From assembly GCA_003248775.1 (NCBI GenBank), contig QFQX01000003.1, positions 1-64,000 on the forward strand: a DNA stretch of 64,000 bases, written 5' to 3'. Below are positions 1 to 8,913 of the stretch, one piece after another. Each line of letters opens with the position of its first letter. Positions within the stretch are counted from its first letter, which is position 1. Under the pieces are notes generated by a model, which worked only from the letters and a program-made list of their open reading frames with translations, ran no database searches and had not been told where the DNA came from. This DNA is from Shinella sp. (GTDB lineage: Bacteria > Pseudomonadota > Alphaproteobacteria > Rhizobiales > Rhizobiaceae). A program made the position numbers and the translations under genes.

Positions 1-317
1 CAGAGATTGGTCTTGCGCGAGGTGCAGGAATAGCATTCGCGGCACTCCGGCGTATAGAGCGGAATGACATGATCGCCCTTCTTGACCGAGGTGACGCCCG
101 GTCCGACGTCGACGACGATGCCCGCACCTTCATGGCCGAGGATCGCCGGAAACAGGCCTTCCGGATCGGCACCCGACAGCGTGAAATCGTCGGTATGGCA
201 GATCCCTGTCGCCTTCACCTCGATCAACACCTCTCCGGCACGGGGGCCTTCGAGCTCCACTTCAGTCACGACCAAGGGTTTTCCGGCCTGAACAGCCAGA
301 GCAGCGCGTGTGCGCAT
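1..317 (-). CDS. frmA: S-(hydroxymethyl)glutathione dehydrogenase / class III alcohol dehydrogenase, N-terminal part (runs off left edge)
   Basis: Reading the minus strand from an ATG at 317 gives about 105 residues of a zinc-dependent class III alcohol dehydrogenase. It begins MRTRAALAVQAGKPL and contains the catalytic-zinc segment GICHTDDFTLSG, the GHEGAGIV motif and the start of the structural-zinc cysteine cluster (CRECYSC). The family oxidises S-hydroxymethylglutathione, formed spontaneously from formaldehyde and glutathione, with NAD+ in the cytoplasm. A good Shine-Dalgarno (GGGAGGC) lies a few bases upstream of the ATG. The rest of the gene lies beyond position 1. The quinoprotein genes to the right fit a methanol or formaldehyde oxidation locus. 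The symbol could equally be adhC/adhI/flhA. Confidence 0.9.
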   Translation of the reverse strand, partial: MRTRAALAVQAGKPLVVTEVELEGPRAGEVLIEVKATGICHTDDFTLSGADPEGLFPAILGHEGAGIVVDVGPGVTSVKKGDHVIPLYTPECRECYSCTSRKTNL

Positions 318-481
318 GGATTGCCTCCCGAATGCTTGTATGATGCCGACCTTCTCCGGCCTTGGGTGCAGATTACAAACGCGCCAAGCGAAGTGACAAT
401 TGCGACCTTAGTGTGTGTATCGGCCCTTTTGGCATCGCCTTCGGTAGTCCTATACTGACCTTCGTCAGGGAGGACATCGTC

Positions 482-1075
482 ATGAAGATCGCACGCCTTG
501 CGCTGTTTCTGGCGCTCGTGCCGGCTGTTGCCGGAGCCGCGGATTTTTCTGATCCGGACTGGCCCTGCATCCAGCGCAAGGTCGAGAACCTGTCTCCGGG
601 GCTGATGTGGCCAAACCCCGTCACCAGATCGGCCCTGCCTCCGGAAGCCGCCGATCTCGCTTCGATGCTGGCTCTGCGCCGGGTGAGCCTCGAAGAAGCG
701 GAAACCCAGGTTCGCGCCTTCCTCGAAAAGACGCCGACCGCCGATGCGCAATTGCTCGGCAACATCTTCTACGACGCATTCGACAAGCTCGCCGACGACC
801 GGCATCACCTGATCACCGGCATCGCGCGCTATTCCCGCAATCAGATCGCTCTGTCGAAGAAGATCGACGACAGCCGCACCGAAATGGCGAAACTGACCTC
901 CGAAAACAGCCAGGACTTCGACCGTATCGACAAGCTGGAGGAACAGATCGACTGGGACGAACGCATCTACAAGGATCGATCGCAGGCGCTCACCTATGTC
1001 TGCGAAACGCCCGTCATCATCGAAAAGCGCGCCTATGCCATCGCCCAGCTTTTACTGAAGCAGGTTCCGCACTGA
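482..1075 (+). CDS. conserved exported hypothetical protein of the methanol/quinoprotein locus
   Basis: A 197-residue protein. I chose the ATG at 482 because it follows an AGGGAGG ribosome site and begins a clear signal peptide (MKIARLALFLALVPAVAGAA). An in-frame upstream start near 362 would bury that signal. The mature protein starts DFSDPDWPCIQRKVENLSPG, has Cys near both ends, and carries a charged, probably coiled-coil stretch around residues 120-165. It is divergent from the formaldehyde dehydrogenase gene and convergent with the metallohydrolase gene. I do not recognise a named domain. Location suggests a periplasmic accessory to a PQQ-dependent dehydrogenase, which is inference. Confidence 0.75.
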   Translation: MKIARLALFLALVPAVAGAADFSDPDWPCIQRKVENLSPGLMWPNPVTRSALPPEAADLASMLALRRVSLEEAETQVRAFLEKTPTADAQLLGNIFYDAFDKLADDRHHLITGIARYSRNQIALSKKIDDSRTEMAKLTSENSQDFDRIDKLEEQIDWDERIYKDRSQALTYVCETPVIIEKRAYAIAQLLLKQVPH

Positions 1076-1167
1076 CTCTCATTTCTTTTGTTTTCGTTTG
1101 TCTTTTCGGGATAACCGGTTTCCACTTATCCCTGACAAACTCTAAAAGCCGCTGACGAAGCCGCTCC

Positions 1168-2250
1168 CTATTCCCATTCGAGTTCGGTATAGGCCGCCGT
1201 CGCATTGCGCGGATTGTAGAGACCGAACAGCGCCCACTTCTCTGCTTCGCCATAACCGATGCTTCGTGAGGCTTCCCCGAGAGGAACACCCAAGCGGATG
1301 GCGGCACGCGTCTCCTCCTCAAGCACCTCCAGATAGTGCGCCAATGCTTTCGCGCCCTCTGGCCAGTCAAGCACCGGACCGCCATGACCGGGCACGGCGC
1401 GGACAGCCCTGATCTGCGAAAGCGCATCCAGCACCGAGCGCCAGCCCTTCAGCGAACCGTCGAGTGTCGGTGCATGCTCATCGAACAACAGGTCTCCCGC
1501 GATCAACGTCGCGGTCTGTCTGTCGAAAACCGTGAGGTCGTTGGAGGTATGGCTCGTCGGCCAGGCCTTCAGGTCGACTTCCCGTTCTCCGAGATCGATC
1601 GTCTCCATGTCGGACACTACCCGGTCAATCCCCGGGATCCGGCTTCCGAGAAAGGCCCGCGCGCCGATGAGGTCCGAGTAACTGCTCCGGTAACTGTAAG
1701 AGCGCTCTTCCAGCGCTCGCGGCAGGTTCTGTTGCCCGATGATCATCGCTCCGGCATCGCGCAAGGCTTCGGCCCCGAAGACATGATCGGGATGCATGTG
1801 CGTGAGGATCAGATAGGAGATCGGCAAAGGGGTCCGTTCGCGAACTGCGAGATAGACCTCCTCGCCCACCTGCTGGGAGCCGCCGGCATCGATGACGGCG
1901 ACACTCTTCTTTCCCACGATGAACGCAATATTGGCGATGTCCCCGACATTCTCCCCATCGGACTCCGCCACCGCTCCGCGATGGACAAACAGGCCGGGTG
2001 CGACTTCCGTAAATTCCAGTTTGGACTTGGGGCGCGATGCGCAAAAGGGCTCGGCAAGCGAAAAGCCGGAAAGCCATGACGCCGGCAGGCGCTTGAGGCT
2101 TTCCTCGCATTCCGCCTTTCTCTCCGCCGCATGTCCCGGCAGCAAGGCCATGCGGCACAGTTCTTCGGCGGAGGCCGCGCCTGTCGTTTCTACGGCGGAC
2201 AGCAGACACAGGGAAACGAAAGCCTCGAACATCGGCCATTCCCGTTTCAT
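1168..2250 (-). CDS. quinoprotein relay system zinc metallohydrolase (metallo-beta-lactamase fold, SoxH-like)
   Basis: A 360-residue metallo-beta-lactamase-fold protein with a signal peptide. Visible metal ligands are THMHPDH (the HxHxDH motif), the His of TSHTSND, the Asp of AGDLLFDEH and the His of VPGHGGP. The N-terminal extension before the fold contains three Cys residues. It matches the family named quinoprotein relay system zinc metallohydrolase 2 and is divergent from a SoxYZ-like carrier gene, the usual partner. The substrate of this family is not established. ATG 2250 (MKREWPMFE) has a GGGGGAAACC site upstream; MFEAFVS at 2232 is an alternative start, and the in-frame start at 2295 is less likely. 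Confidence 0.85.
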   Translation of the reverse strand: MKREWPMFEAFVSLCLLSAVETTGAASAEELCRMALLPGHAAERKAECEESLKRLPASWLSGFSLAEPFCASRPKSKLEFTEVAPGLFVHRGAVAESDGENVGDIANIAFIVGKKSVAVIDAGGSQQVGEEVYLAVRERTPLPISYLILTHMHPDHVFGAEALRDAGAMIIGQQNLPRALEERSYSYRSSYSDLIGARAFLGSRIPGIDRVVSDMETIDLGEREVDLKAWPTSHTSNDLTVFDRQTATLIAGDLLFDEHAPTLDGSLKGWRSVLDALSQIRAVRAVPGHGGPVLDWPEGAKALAHYLEVLEEETRAAIRLGVPLGEASRSIGYGEAEKWALFGLYNPRNATAAYTELEWE

Positions 2251-2400
2251 GACACAGGTTTCCCCCAAACCCTGCGTCCTTGGCGACAGCCTCACAACAC
2301 ATCCGAAAGGCTCGGTTTTTCACGCATCCGACATGGCATATGATGCCGTACATGAGTGCCCGGGTATTGCGTCACCAACATCAGGGGGGACATTACACCC

Positions 2401-3210
2401 ATGAAACAAGCACTTGCAGCTCTCACATTCCTGCTCTCGGCCGGCGTTGCCTTCGGCGAGGATCCGCCTGTCAATCCGATCGTGGAGAGCGCCACCTGGA
2501 ACGACATCCGTGGCGACATCGTGGGCGACGCCCATATCGTTGACGGCGAAAGCCTCATCACCCTGACCGCCCCCTATCGCGCCGATGACGCGGCAACCGT
2601 GCCGATCACCATCGAACAGACGGGCGTGAAAGACGTTCCCATCTCGTCGATCAAGCTGGTGATCGACGAAAACCCGTCACCCGTCGCGGCCGAAATCCGT
2701 TTCGGCCCGGCGATGATGCCGCTGAAATTCGAGACCCGGGTGCGCGTCAACCAGTATTCCAACGTTCGCGTCATCGCCAATACGCCGAACGCCAGCTACA
2801 TGACCGGTCGCTTCGTCAAGGCGTCCGGCGGTTGCTCTGCCCCGGCGACCAAGGACCCGGCAGCCGCACTGAAGGGCATGGGCGAGATGCGGCTGAGAAG
2901 CTTCGACACGGGGAATGCAGCACCCGCCGTTCCGCGGGAGGCGCAGATCATGATCCGGCATCCGAATTATTCAGGCCTGCAACGGGACCAGATGACCCAG
3001 CTTTTCATCGGCGCCCACTTCATCACCAAACTGGAAGTGCGGCAGGGCAAGGACCTGCTGTTCTCCCTGCAGGGCGGCATATCGATCAGCGAAAACCCGA
3101 CTTTCCGCTTTACCTATATCGATGATGGTTCGCCGGAACTTACCATTCACGCGGTCGACACAGAGGGTAACGTTTTCGACCGAGTCCTGCCGAAGCGCCC
3201 GCCGGCCTGA
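2401..3210 (+). CDS. quinoprotein dehydrogenase-associated SoxYZ-like carrier protein
   Basis: A 269-residue exported protein (signal peptide MKQALAALTFLLSAGVAFG) in which a SoxY-like domain is fused to a SoxZ-like immunoglobulin-fold domain. The N-terminal half ends in the SoxY-type swinging-arm motif SGGCSAP, whose Cys would carry a covalent substrate. The C-terminal half (from about EAQIMIRHP) resembles SoxZ. In Sox systems the two halves are separate chains; the fused form occurs with PQQ- or methanol-dehydrogenase loci. ATG 2401 was chosen over an in-frame 2356 start because it opens a clean signal sequence after an AGGGGGGA site. It is divergent from the metallohydrolase gene, with a 150-bp promoter region between them. 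Confidence 0.85.
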   Translation: MKQALAALTFLLSAGVAFGEDPPVNPIVESATWNDIRGDIVGDAHIVDGESLITLTAPYRADDAATVPITIEQTGVKDVPISSIKLVIDENPSPVAAEIRFGPAMMPLKFETRVRVNQYSNVRVIANTPNASYMTGRFVKASGGCSAPATKDPAAALKGMGEMRLRSFDTGNAAPAVPREAQIMIRHPNYSGLQRDQMTQLFIGAHFITKLEVRQGKDLLFSLQGGISISENPTFRFTYIDDGSPELTIHAVDTEGNVFDRVLPKRPPA

Positions 3211-3220
3211 AGAAAACTGT

Positions 3221-3574
3221 TTAGAAGCAACGCATCTCCGCCTCGGCCTGCGCCCGTCTCAGTTCCGTGACCATCCCGCGCGGAACGACGGCGCTCTTGA
3301 ACATCGAAAGCTGCTCGCCCGCACCCTGCTGCAAGGTGAGCACGGTCTCGGCCTCGACATATTTCTCGTAAGGCAGGATGGAAGCGATCACATCGATGGA
3401 GCAGGCGCATTGCCTGAGAACGTTACGGTTCTGCCCGTTGGCGGCCATACAGCCGAAGACGTAATCGGCGCGCGCCTCCGTCGGATAGTCGTTGAGCCGC
3501 TCGGGCAGGCTTTGCCCCGCCGCAGGCACAGCGAAAGCCGACACCATGAGAAGGCAGACGGCCAGCCACTTCAT
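3221..3574 (-). CDS. small exported hypothetical protein with conserved-looking Cys residues
   Basis: A 117-residue protein with a signal peptide (MKWLAVCLLMVSAFAVPAAG). The mature part carries four Cys residues: one in FGCMAANG, two in RQCACSID and one in the C-terminal MRCF. No named domain was recognised. The start codon overlaps the stop of the upstream 226-codon gene by ATGA, so the two are translationally coupled. It converges with the SoxYZ-like gene, 10 bp away. The spaced cysteines would allow metal or haem binding or disulfides in the periplasm; which one cannot be told from sequence. Confidence 0.7.
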   Translation of the reverse strand: MKWLAVCLLMVSAFAVPAAGQSLPERLNDYPTEARADYVFGCMAANGQNRNVLRQCACSIDVIASILPYEKYVEAETVLTLQQGAGEQLSMFKSAVVPRGMVTELRRAQAEAEMRCF

Positions 3575-4248
3575 GGCAGGGCCTCGCCCTTGTCCGTCAG
3601 CGTGATCACGTTGCGATAACCTGCATCCTCCGGCCCCTGCCCCTCTGGAACGTTTGCCTCCAGCGAATAGAGCCAGCCGGGCACCTGTTCCGAAACGGTG
3701 ACTGAGAGCGCCAGCTCGGCAAAACGTCCCATCTTGCTGCGCGCCTTGTCCTTTTCGAGCGGACGCAGCGTTACCTTCTGTGCGGCAATGTCGCGATCGC
3801 CGAGATGCACGGAAACCGGCACGATTTCCGCATCCTTCATCAAGGCCTCCTTGATACGGTTACGGATGTAATAAGGGCTTCCGCCGGACTGCGCGGCGAC
3901 ATCCGACAATGTACTTTCAAGAAAATACATGATGAGCGGATTGCCCACCGAAGCCGGAAAATTGCCGAGTGACCGCATCCGGGGTCCTTGCCGCAGGATC
4001 AGCGCGACATTGTCGTCGGCAGAGAGTTGCAGGCCGATATTGTCGTTATCGGGCGCCTCACCCTTCTTTCCCGACAAAAGCACCCGATCATAAAGCAGGG
4101 CATCCGGCGGCTCTTTTCCGGCACTCACAGGGGCAGGAACGCGAAGACCGGAAAGCCCACCCTTGTGAAAGAGAAGATCGTAGGTTCCGGCCGCCGATGC
4201 TGTCGCGGCAGAACCGAGCATCGCGAGAAGAAGCACGAAAAGACGCAT
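3571..4248 (-). CDS. exported hypothetical protein of the quinoprotein locus
   Basis: A 225-residue protein with a signal peptide (MRLFVLLLAMLGSAATASA) and no further membrane segment. The mature sequence begins GTYDLLFHKGGLSGL and ends in an immunoglobulin-like, beta-rich stretch (VSVHLGDRDIA, LALSVTVSEQVPGWLYSLEANVP). No named domain was recognised. It is the first gene of a two-gene unit coupled by ATGA to the small Cys-containing exported protein. A 106-bp gap separates it from the histidine kinase gene upstream, so it may also be cotranscribed with the regulator-FIST-kinase operon. Confidence 0.7.
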   Translation of the reverse strand: MRLFVLLLAMLGSAATASAAGTYDLLFHKGGLSGLRVPAPVSAGKEPPDALLYDRVLLSGKKGEAPDNDNIGLQLSADDNVALILRQGPRMRSLGNFPASVGNPLIMYFLESTLSDVAAQSGGSPYYIRNRIKEALMKDAEIVPVSVHLGDRDIAAQKVTLRPLEKDKARSKMGRFAELALSVTVSEQVPGWLYSLEANVPEGQGPEDAGYRNVITLTDKGEALP

Positions 4249-4354
4249 TGCAAGCCTCCCTTTTTTTGAAGAGCCTAATGCCGCCGCGATTGCTCCGTCA
4301 CCGCAGACATTGGTCGGTATTGGAGGCCATATGGATATGAGCCCGTGAGTGCAG

Positions 4355-6602
4355 TCACGCCACCCGCGCCCGGGTCTTCCAGTCGATCAACGCCCTCAGG
4401 CGCACGAGCTGCACCGGCTTGTTCAGCACGGCGAAGGACATCTCGTCTGCCTGCGCCTGGAAATCGCGATGCCGGTTGGCGGAAATGATGATGGCCGGGA
4501 TTTCGCAGCCGGCAAGCGCCCTGAGCGTGCGGATCGTCTCGATGCCATTGTCGTCCTCATCGAGCTGGTAATCGGCAAGAACGATATCGGGCGGCGTCCC
4601 GATCTCCTGCATCAGGGAGATCGCTTCGAGCGTCGAGCCGGCGGCAAGCACGCTCGCGCCCCAGCCTTCGAGCTTCTGCGTCATCGCGTGCAGTTCGTCC
4701 GCATCGTTTTCCACCACCATGACGATCAGGTCCAGATCGCCCGTGGGAGCAGCCTCCACCACCGGGTTTTCATAAACCGTGACATGGCCGGGCGCGGCAA
4801 GAGGCACTTCGATCGAGAACATGGAGCCCACTCCCGGACGCGACACCAGCCGAACCGGATGATCGAGGTGACGGCAGGCCCTTTCCACGATCGAAAGCCC
4901 CAGTCCCATGCCAGTGCCCCTGCCTCCGCCGCCACGGGTGAATTCCTTGAACACCCGCGCCTGATCCGCCTCCGATATGCCGATCCCGGTGTCCCATACC
5001 TCGATGCGCAGTCGCGTGCCCGAAAGCCGGCAGCCGACAAGTACCCTGCCACGCTCCGTATACTGGATCGCATTGACCACGAGGTTCTGCACGGAGCGCA
5101 TCAGATAGCGCTGGTCGCTCGTCACCCAGCGGCTCGACGGCACGATACAGAGCTCGATGCCTTTTTCCGCGGCAAGCGGCGCCAGGTCTTCGCTCAGCCC
5201 CTGCAGCATGTTTCCGACGGAAAAGGAGGTGATGTTGAAATCGGCGCCGGAACTGTCCAGCCGGGAAATATCGAGCAGCGCCTGCAGCAGGGTTTCGATC
5301 GAGGTGAAGGAGCGATTGAGACGGTTGACGACCTCCCTCGCATCCCCTTCCTCAACCCTCTCCGTCAGGGTCGAGAGATAGAGCTTGGCGGCATTGATCG
5401 GCTGCAGGAGATCGTGGCTGGCCGCCGCCAGAAACCGCGTCTTGGACACGTGCGCTGCCTCCGCCGCCTCCTTGGCAAGCCGCAGGGCTCCCTCGATCTT
5501 CGTCTGCTCCGCGGCATGCACCTGCAATTGCCGGTTTGCCTCGGTCAGTTCGGTCGTGCGCTCCGCGACCCGCCGCTCGAGCAGGGCCGCAGCCTCCGTT
5601 TCCGCCGTTACGTCCATCAGGGAGACGATGAAACCATCGTCCGGCAGGCTGTGCAGCCGCATGTCGAGCCGCATGCCGTCGCGCCGGCGAAAATGCTGTT
5701 GCACGGTCTCTCCCCGCCGCAACGCCTTGAACCAGCGTGCGAGTTCCGGCCGGCGCGACTTCCGGTCGACGATCTCGTGGCGCTCGATATGTTCGAGAAT
5801 CCGCTGGAACGACGCACGCTTTTTCAGGAGTGGCAAAGGCAGGCCAAGCAGCGCGCTGAAGCGTTCGTTATGCACGAGGAGTTCACCGTCCGCCGAGAAG
5901 GTGCAGACCCCGAGTGACATGTGGTCGAAAGCGGCCTGCAGCAGATGCGCCTGCTGGTCGATCAGACGGTCCTTCTCCCGCCGGTTTTCCTGCACAAGGT
6001 CAGTAATTTCCGTCTGCAGAACCGCGATGTTGCCGGAGGTGGTCTGACGGCAGGAAATCTGGAACCAACGGTCATTGCGCAGTGCGATGACAAAGGAGGA
6101 AAAGCCATGGCCCGGCACTTCCGGCAACCCGCTCGCCGGCGACCGCCGCACGGCCTTCACCCCGGCATCCTCCTCGCTTGCCAGCGACTTGCTGGCTTCG
6201 ACCGCCCTGAGATAATCGTCGAAGGCGAGGCCGGGTTTTATCAGAGGTTCCACATCGGGCAGAAGCCGCCGAAACTGTGTGTTGCAGACCTGCAGCCGGT
6301 CCTCGGAGAAAAGAGCGAAACCTCCCTCCATGGCAACCATGGCATCGGCAAGGTTGCGCTGCATCCGCTCCTGGGTCTGGTAGGCGATTTCCAGCTCGCT
6401 CGACGCACGGCCCAGCGTATCCAGCGCCTTTTCCAGATCCTTGGTCTTCTCCCACACCTTGGCCTGTAGGGTGATGGCCGACTGGAACAGCGAATAGGCC
6501 GTACCACCCACCTCATGACCGCGCTCGGCTCGGTTGATCAGCGCCTCGATGATCCGCGCCTGCTTGGCGATCTGGACTTCAGTAGGATCGCTCGGATCGA
6601 TC
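4355..6602 (-). CDS. hybrid histidine kinase with PAS domains and C-terminal receiver (NahK/ErcS'-like)
   Basis: A 749-residue kinase without membrane segments; the true start is a GTG spanning 6602-6604. Order: N-terminal coiled coil (about 1-85), PAS-like domain (85-200), second PAS-like domain (220-335), coiled coil (340-385), HisKA with phospho-acceptor His397 in ASHDLLQP, HATPase with N box LVVNAIQYT and G boxes DTGIGIS and GTGMGLGLSIV, then a receiver (625-745) with Asp678 (LADYQLDE) and Lys729. It overlaps the stop of the FIST gene (GTGA). Related soluble kinases with FIST partners act in regulation of PQQ-alcohol oxidation in pseudomonads. A role in sensing methanol or formaldehyde metabolism is inference from the neighbourhood. 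Confidence 0.9.
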
Positions 6603-7773
6603 ACGGCACCGCCCCCCTTTTCGGCCGGAAGAAGGCGACGCCGACGAAGGTCTGGTTCACATGCACCCCGAGATGCTGCTCACCATAGGTGCTGAAGCCG
6701 ACCACCCGGTGTTGTCGGAACCGTTCCGATGCTTCGTCCGCCAATCCCTTGCGTTCGATCTCCAGCTTCCTGAGATAACAGTCGAAACCGAGGATGAAGT
6801 CGGGCTCGGCACCCTGGTCGTCGGTCACCGTCAGTCCGCTGTCGAGGGTGCGGATGATTTCCTTACCACGCCCCAGCGTCAGGAGCAGTCCGTCATCGAT
6901 CGCCGACAGGAAGGTCAAACCATTCTCACCGTGAATCTGCTGGATGGCGCGGACATGGTAGAGATCACGATTGCGCACCAGCACGGGGTTTTCCGCGAAA
7001 ATGGCGGGAGAGAGTTCCTCGACCGAAACGCCGACAAGCCGCGCATATTCCTCAGCCGCCGGGGAACCGTTGATCTCCAGAACCAGACGCTCTTCCGGAA
7101 CCGCGCGGGTCACGACCATGCGGCTTTCCGTCGGCTGGAAATGATCGAAACCGAGGCCACGGAAATCAAGGTCCGTTTCCAGCAACAGGAGAAGCGCCGC
7201 ATTGCTGTGAAACTGGCCGTCGCGCAGAACCTTTGTCTCTTGGAAACGTAAGCCGTCGCCGGCCGAACCGCCGAAGACCGGGATATCCGCAAGCCCCGCC
7301 TCCAGCGTGGCAACGAGGATATCCTCCTGTTTCGACAGACCGTCCGCAAAAATCAGCGCCAGACGATGACGTCCCGGCGTGCTGCCGAACTGGGCGGAAA
7401 GACGCTCGGCCTGTGAAACCACATCGGCGATGGACAGCGGCGAGATCGGGAAAAACAGGGCGGAAGCCACTCGGAAATGGTTGCGTTCGAACGCAATGGC
7501 GAGCAGCGCATCACTGTCATATCCACGGGGGGTTATCTGGCCGGCAGTCGTGCAGCCGAACACCACCGTCTCCGGCATGATATCGGCAAGTGCGGTTGGC
7601 AACGCATCCGTTGCCAACCGACAGGGCAGGAAAAGCAGGACAAAGCTCGGCCGCGCATTCGACAACTGGCGGCGGATATCGCGGACAGCCTCCGTCGTAT
7701 CGCCGGCATGAGACACGGCAATGCGCACCGCTTTCGCGGGCCTGTTATCAAGAGCCTCCCGTAGCGCCGTCAC
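6601..7773 (-). CDS. FIST N/C domain sensory protein
   Basis: A 390-residue cytoplasmic protein with FIST_N (about 30-220; VFGCTTAGQITPRGYD and PVFGGSAGDGLRF) followed by FIST_C (about 225-375; ending in GFSTYGEQHLG). FIST domains are proposed small-ligand sensors and commonly pair with kinases or cyclases. The start codon is GTG at 7771-7773, following a GGAGG-containing leader. It lies between the LuxR-type regulator (62 bp upstream) and the kinase (overlapping). This is the order expected if FIST protein binds a ligand and modulates the downstream soluble kinase. The ligand is unknown. Confidence 0.9.
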   Translation of the reverse strand: MTALREALDNRPAKAVRIAVSHAGDTTEAVRDIRRQLSNARPSFVLLFLPCRLATDALPTALADIMPETVVFGCTTAGQITPRGYDSDALLAIAFERNHFRVASALFFPISPLSIADVVSQAERLSAQFGSTPGRHRLALIFADGLSKQEDILVATLEAGLADIPVFGGSAGDGLRFQETKVLRDGQFHSNAALLLLLETDLDFRGLGFDHFQPTESRMVVTRAVPEERLVLEINGSPAAEEYARLVGVSVEELSPAIFAENPVLVRNRDLYHVRAIQQIHGENGLTFLSAIDDGLLLTLGRGKEIIRTLDSGLTVTDDQGAEPDFILGFDCYLRKLEIERKGLADEASERFRQHRVVGFSTYGEQHLGVHVNQTFVGVAFFRPKRGAVP

Positions 7774-7835
7774 CCGCCTGCCATCCTCCGCTGGCTGTAC
7801 TCACGGGCAAGGTAGTTTGTCGTCGTCATAGCCTC

Positions 7836-8525
7836 CTATTGAAGGTTATGACGGATGGAAACCTCCCTCACCAGCATCGCCGCCTGCGTGCGGTTATGAA
7901 CGCCGAGCCGCCGCAAGAGCGCCGTGATATGCGCCTTGACGGTCGCTTCCGCGAGTTGCATCTCGTAAGCGATCAGCTTGTTCGGCATGCCCTCGCAGAT
8001 CAGGCTGAGAATGCGCGTCTGTTGCTGCGAGAGATGGGCGATCTTGCGCGAGATCGTCTCGACGGAACGATCACCTTCCTTCGGACGGGCCGGCATGGCA
8101 TAACCCGGCGGCACATAGGTCTTGCCATTCCAGATATCCGTCATGGCCTCCTGGAACACCTGCCGCCCGGTTTCTTTCGGTATGAACCCCGCCGCGCCGG
8201 CGGCAATCACGGATTGCACGACGCCCTCCGTCGTGATCGCCGAAATGACGATCACCGGAACATCCGGCATCTTTTCCTTTATCTTCAGAAAACCGCTCAG
8301 GCCCGACGCATCGGGCAGGTTGAGATCCAGAATGACGAGATCCGGCAAAAAACGCATGCGTATCTGATGCAGTGCCTCGCCTAGCGTAGTCGCTGTTCGA
8401 ACCCGACGGGTATTGAAAATGCTCTCCATCGTCGTCGCAAGAGCATCGCAATAAAGCGGGTGATCATCGATCACCAGCGCCGACTTGATCGAAAGCGACG
8501 GTACGGACAGTTCTGCCCGCGACAT
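7836..8525 (-). CDS. LuxR/NarL-type response regulator
   Basis: A 229-residue regulator with a receiver (residues 13-130: acidic pair in VIDDHP, phospho-acceptor Asp in LVILDLNLP, Lys in FIPKETG) and a C-terminal LuxR helix-turn-helix (about 165-225: LSLICEGMPNKLIAYEMQL then TVKAHITALLRRL). It is the first gene of the regulator-FIST-kinase operon, with a strong GGGAGGAAAGCC ribosome site before ATG 8525. It is most likely the cognate regulator of the downstream kinase, and similar to regulators of quinoprotein alcohol dehydrogenases. Confidence 0.92.
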   Translation of the reverse strand: MSRAELSVPSLSIKSALVIDDHPLYCDALATTMESIFNTRRVRTATTLGEALHQIRMRFLPDLVILDLNLPDASGLSGFLKIKEKMPDVPVIVISAITTEGVVQSVIAAGAAGFIPKETGRQVFQEAMTDIWNGKTYVPPGYAMPARPKEGDRSVETISRKIAHLSQQQTRILSLICEGMPNKLIAYEMQLAEATVKAHITALLRRLGVHNRTQAAMLVREVSIRHNLQ

Positions 8526-8913
8526 GGCTTTCCTCCCAAAAATATTCCCTGTCTGGATAACGAAGCGTGTCCACTTCGCTCCGCATATTCATTGGATATA
8601 TTTCTGCTCCCAAATGTGGCCGGCTCTCCCCAGCGCAACCACACGTATTTTGTTACACAGATTTGTGATGCATGCAATTGCTGAATTCCCAGGCGAATGG
8701 TGGCGTCAAATAAGGCAAATTTTCGAATTCACTTATATTTTCCGCAGCAGGCATCATTGCCGGCACCCTTTCACTGAGCGTCAGACGACATCACCTTCAT
8801 TCAGCAGTGAATAGCGGCCTGCCACAAGGTCGCATGCCCACAAACGACTTGCATCAGAGAAATGTCGACAGTATGTCTACATATACTTCACCGCAAATGG
8901 ATCGGCTGTCGCA
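8526..8913. promoter_or_regulatory. 388-bp divergent intergenic region with tandem palindromic operator candidate
   Basis: No coding sequence was recognised here. The region carries the divergent promoters for the response-regulator operon (left) and the GntR gene (right). Its middle (about 8640-8760) is relatively AT-rich. Close to the GntR start are two adjacent TGTNNACA palindromes, annotated separately. Confidence 0.6.
8863..8883. promoter_or_regulatory. candidate GntR (FadR/FCD-type) operator: two TGTNNACA palindromes
   Basis: TGTCGACA at 8863-8870 is a perfect palindrome. TGTCTACA at 8874-8881 lies inside the longer TATGT-CT-ACATA inverted repeat (8872-8883). The two centres are 11 bp apart, one helical turn. 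The pair ends 30 bp before the GntR start codon. FCD-type GntR proteins bind TNGTNNNACNA-like sites, so autoregulation is plausible; this is inference. Confidence 0.45.

Noticed and set aside
4349..5917. 522-codon plus-strand open frame opposite the histidine kinase
   Set aside because: No recognisable domain and fully covered by the kinase coding sequence on the other strand.
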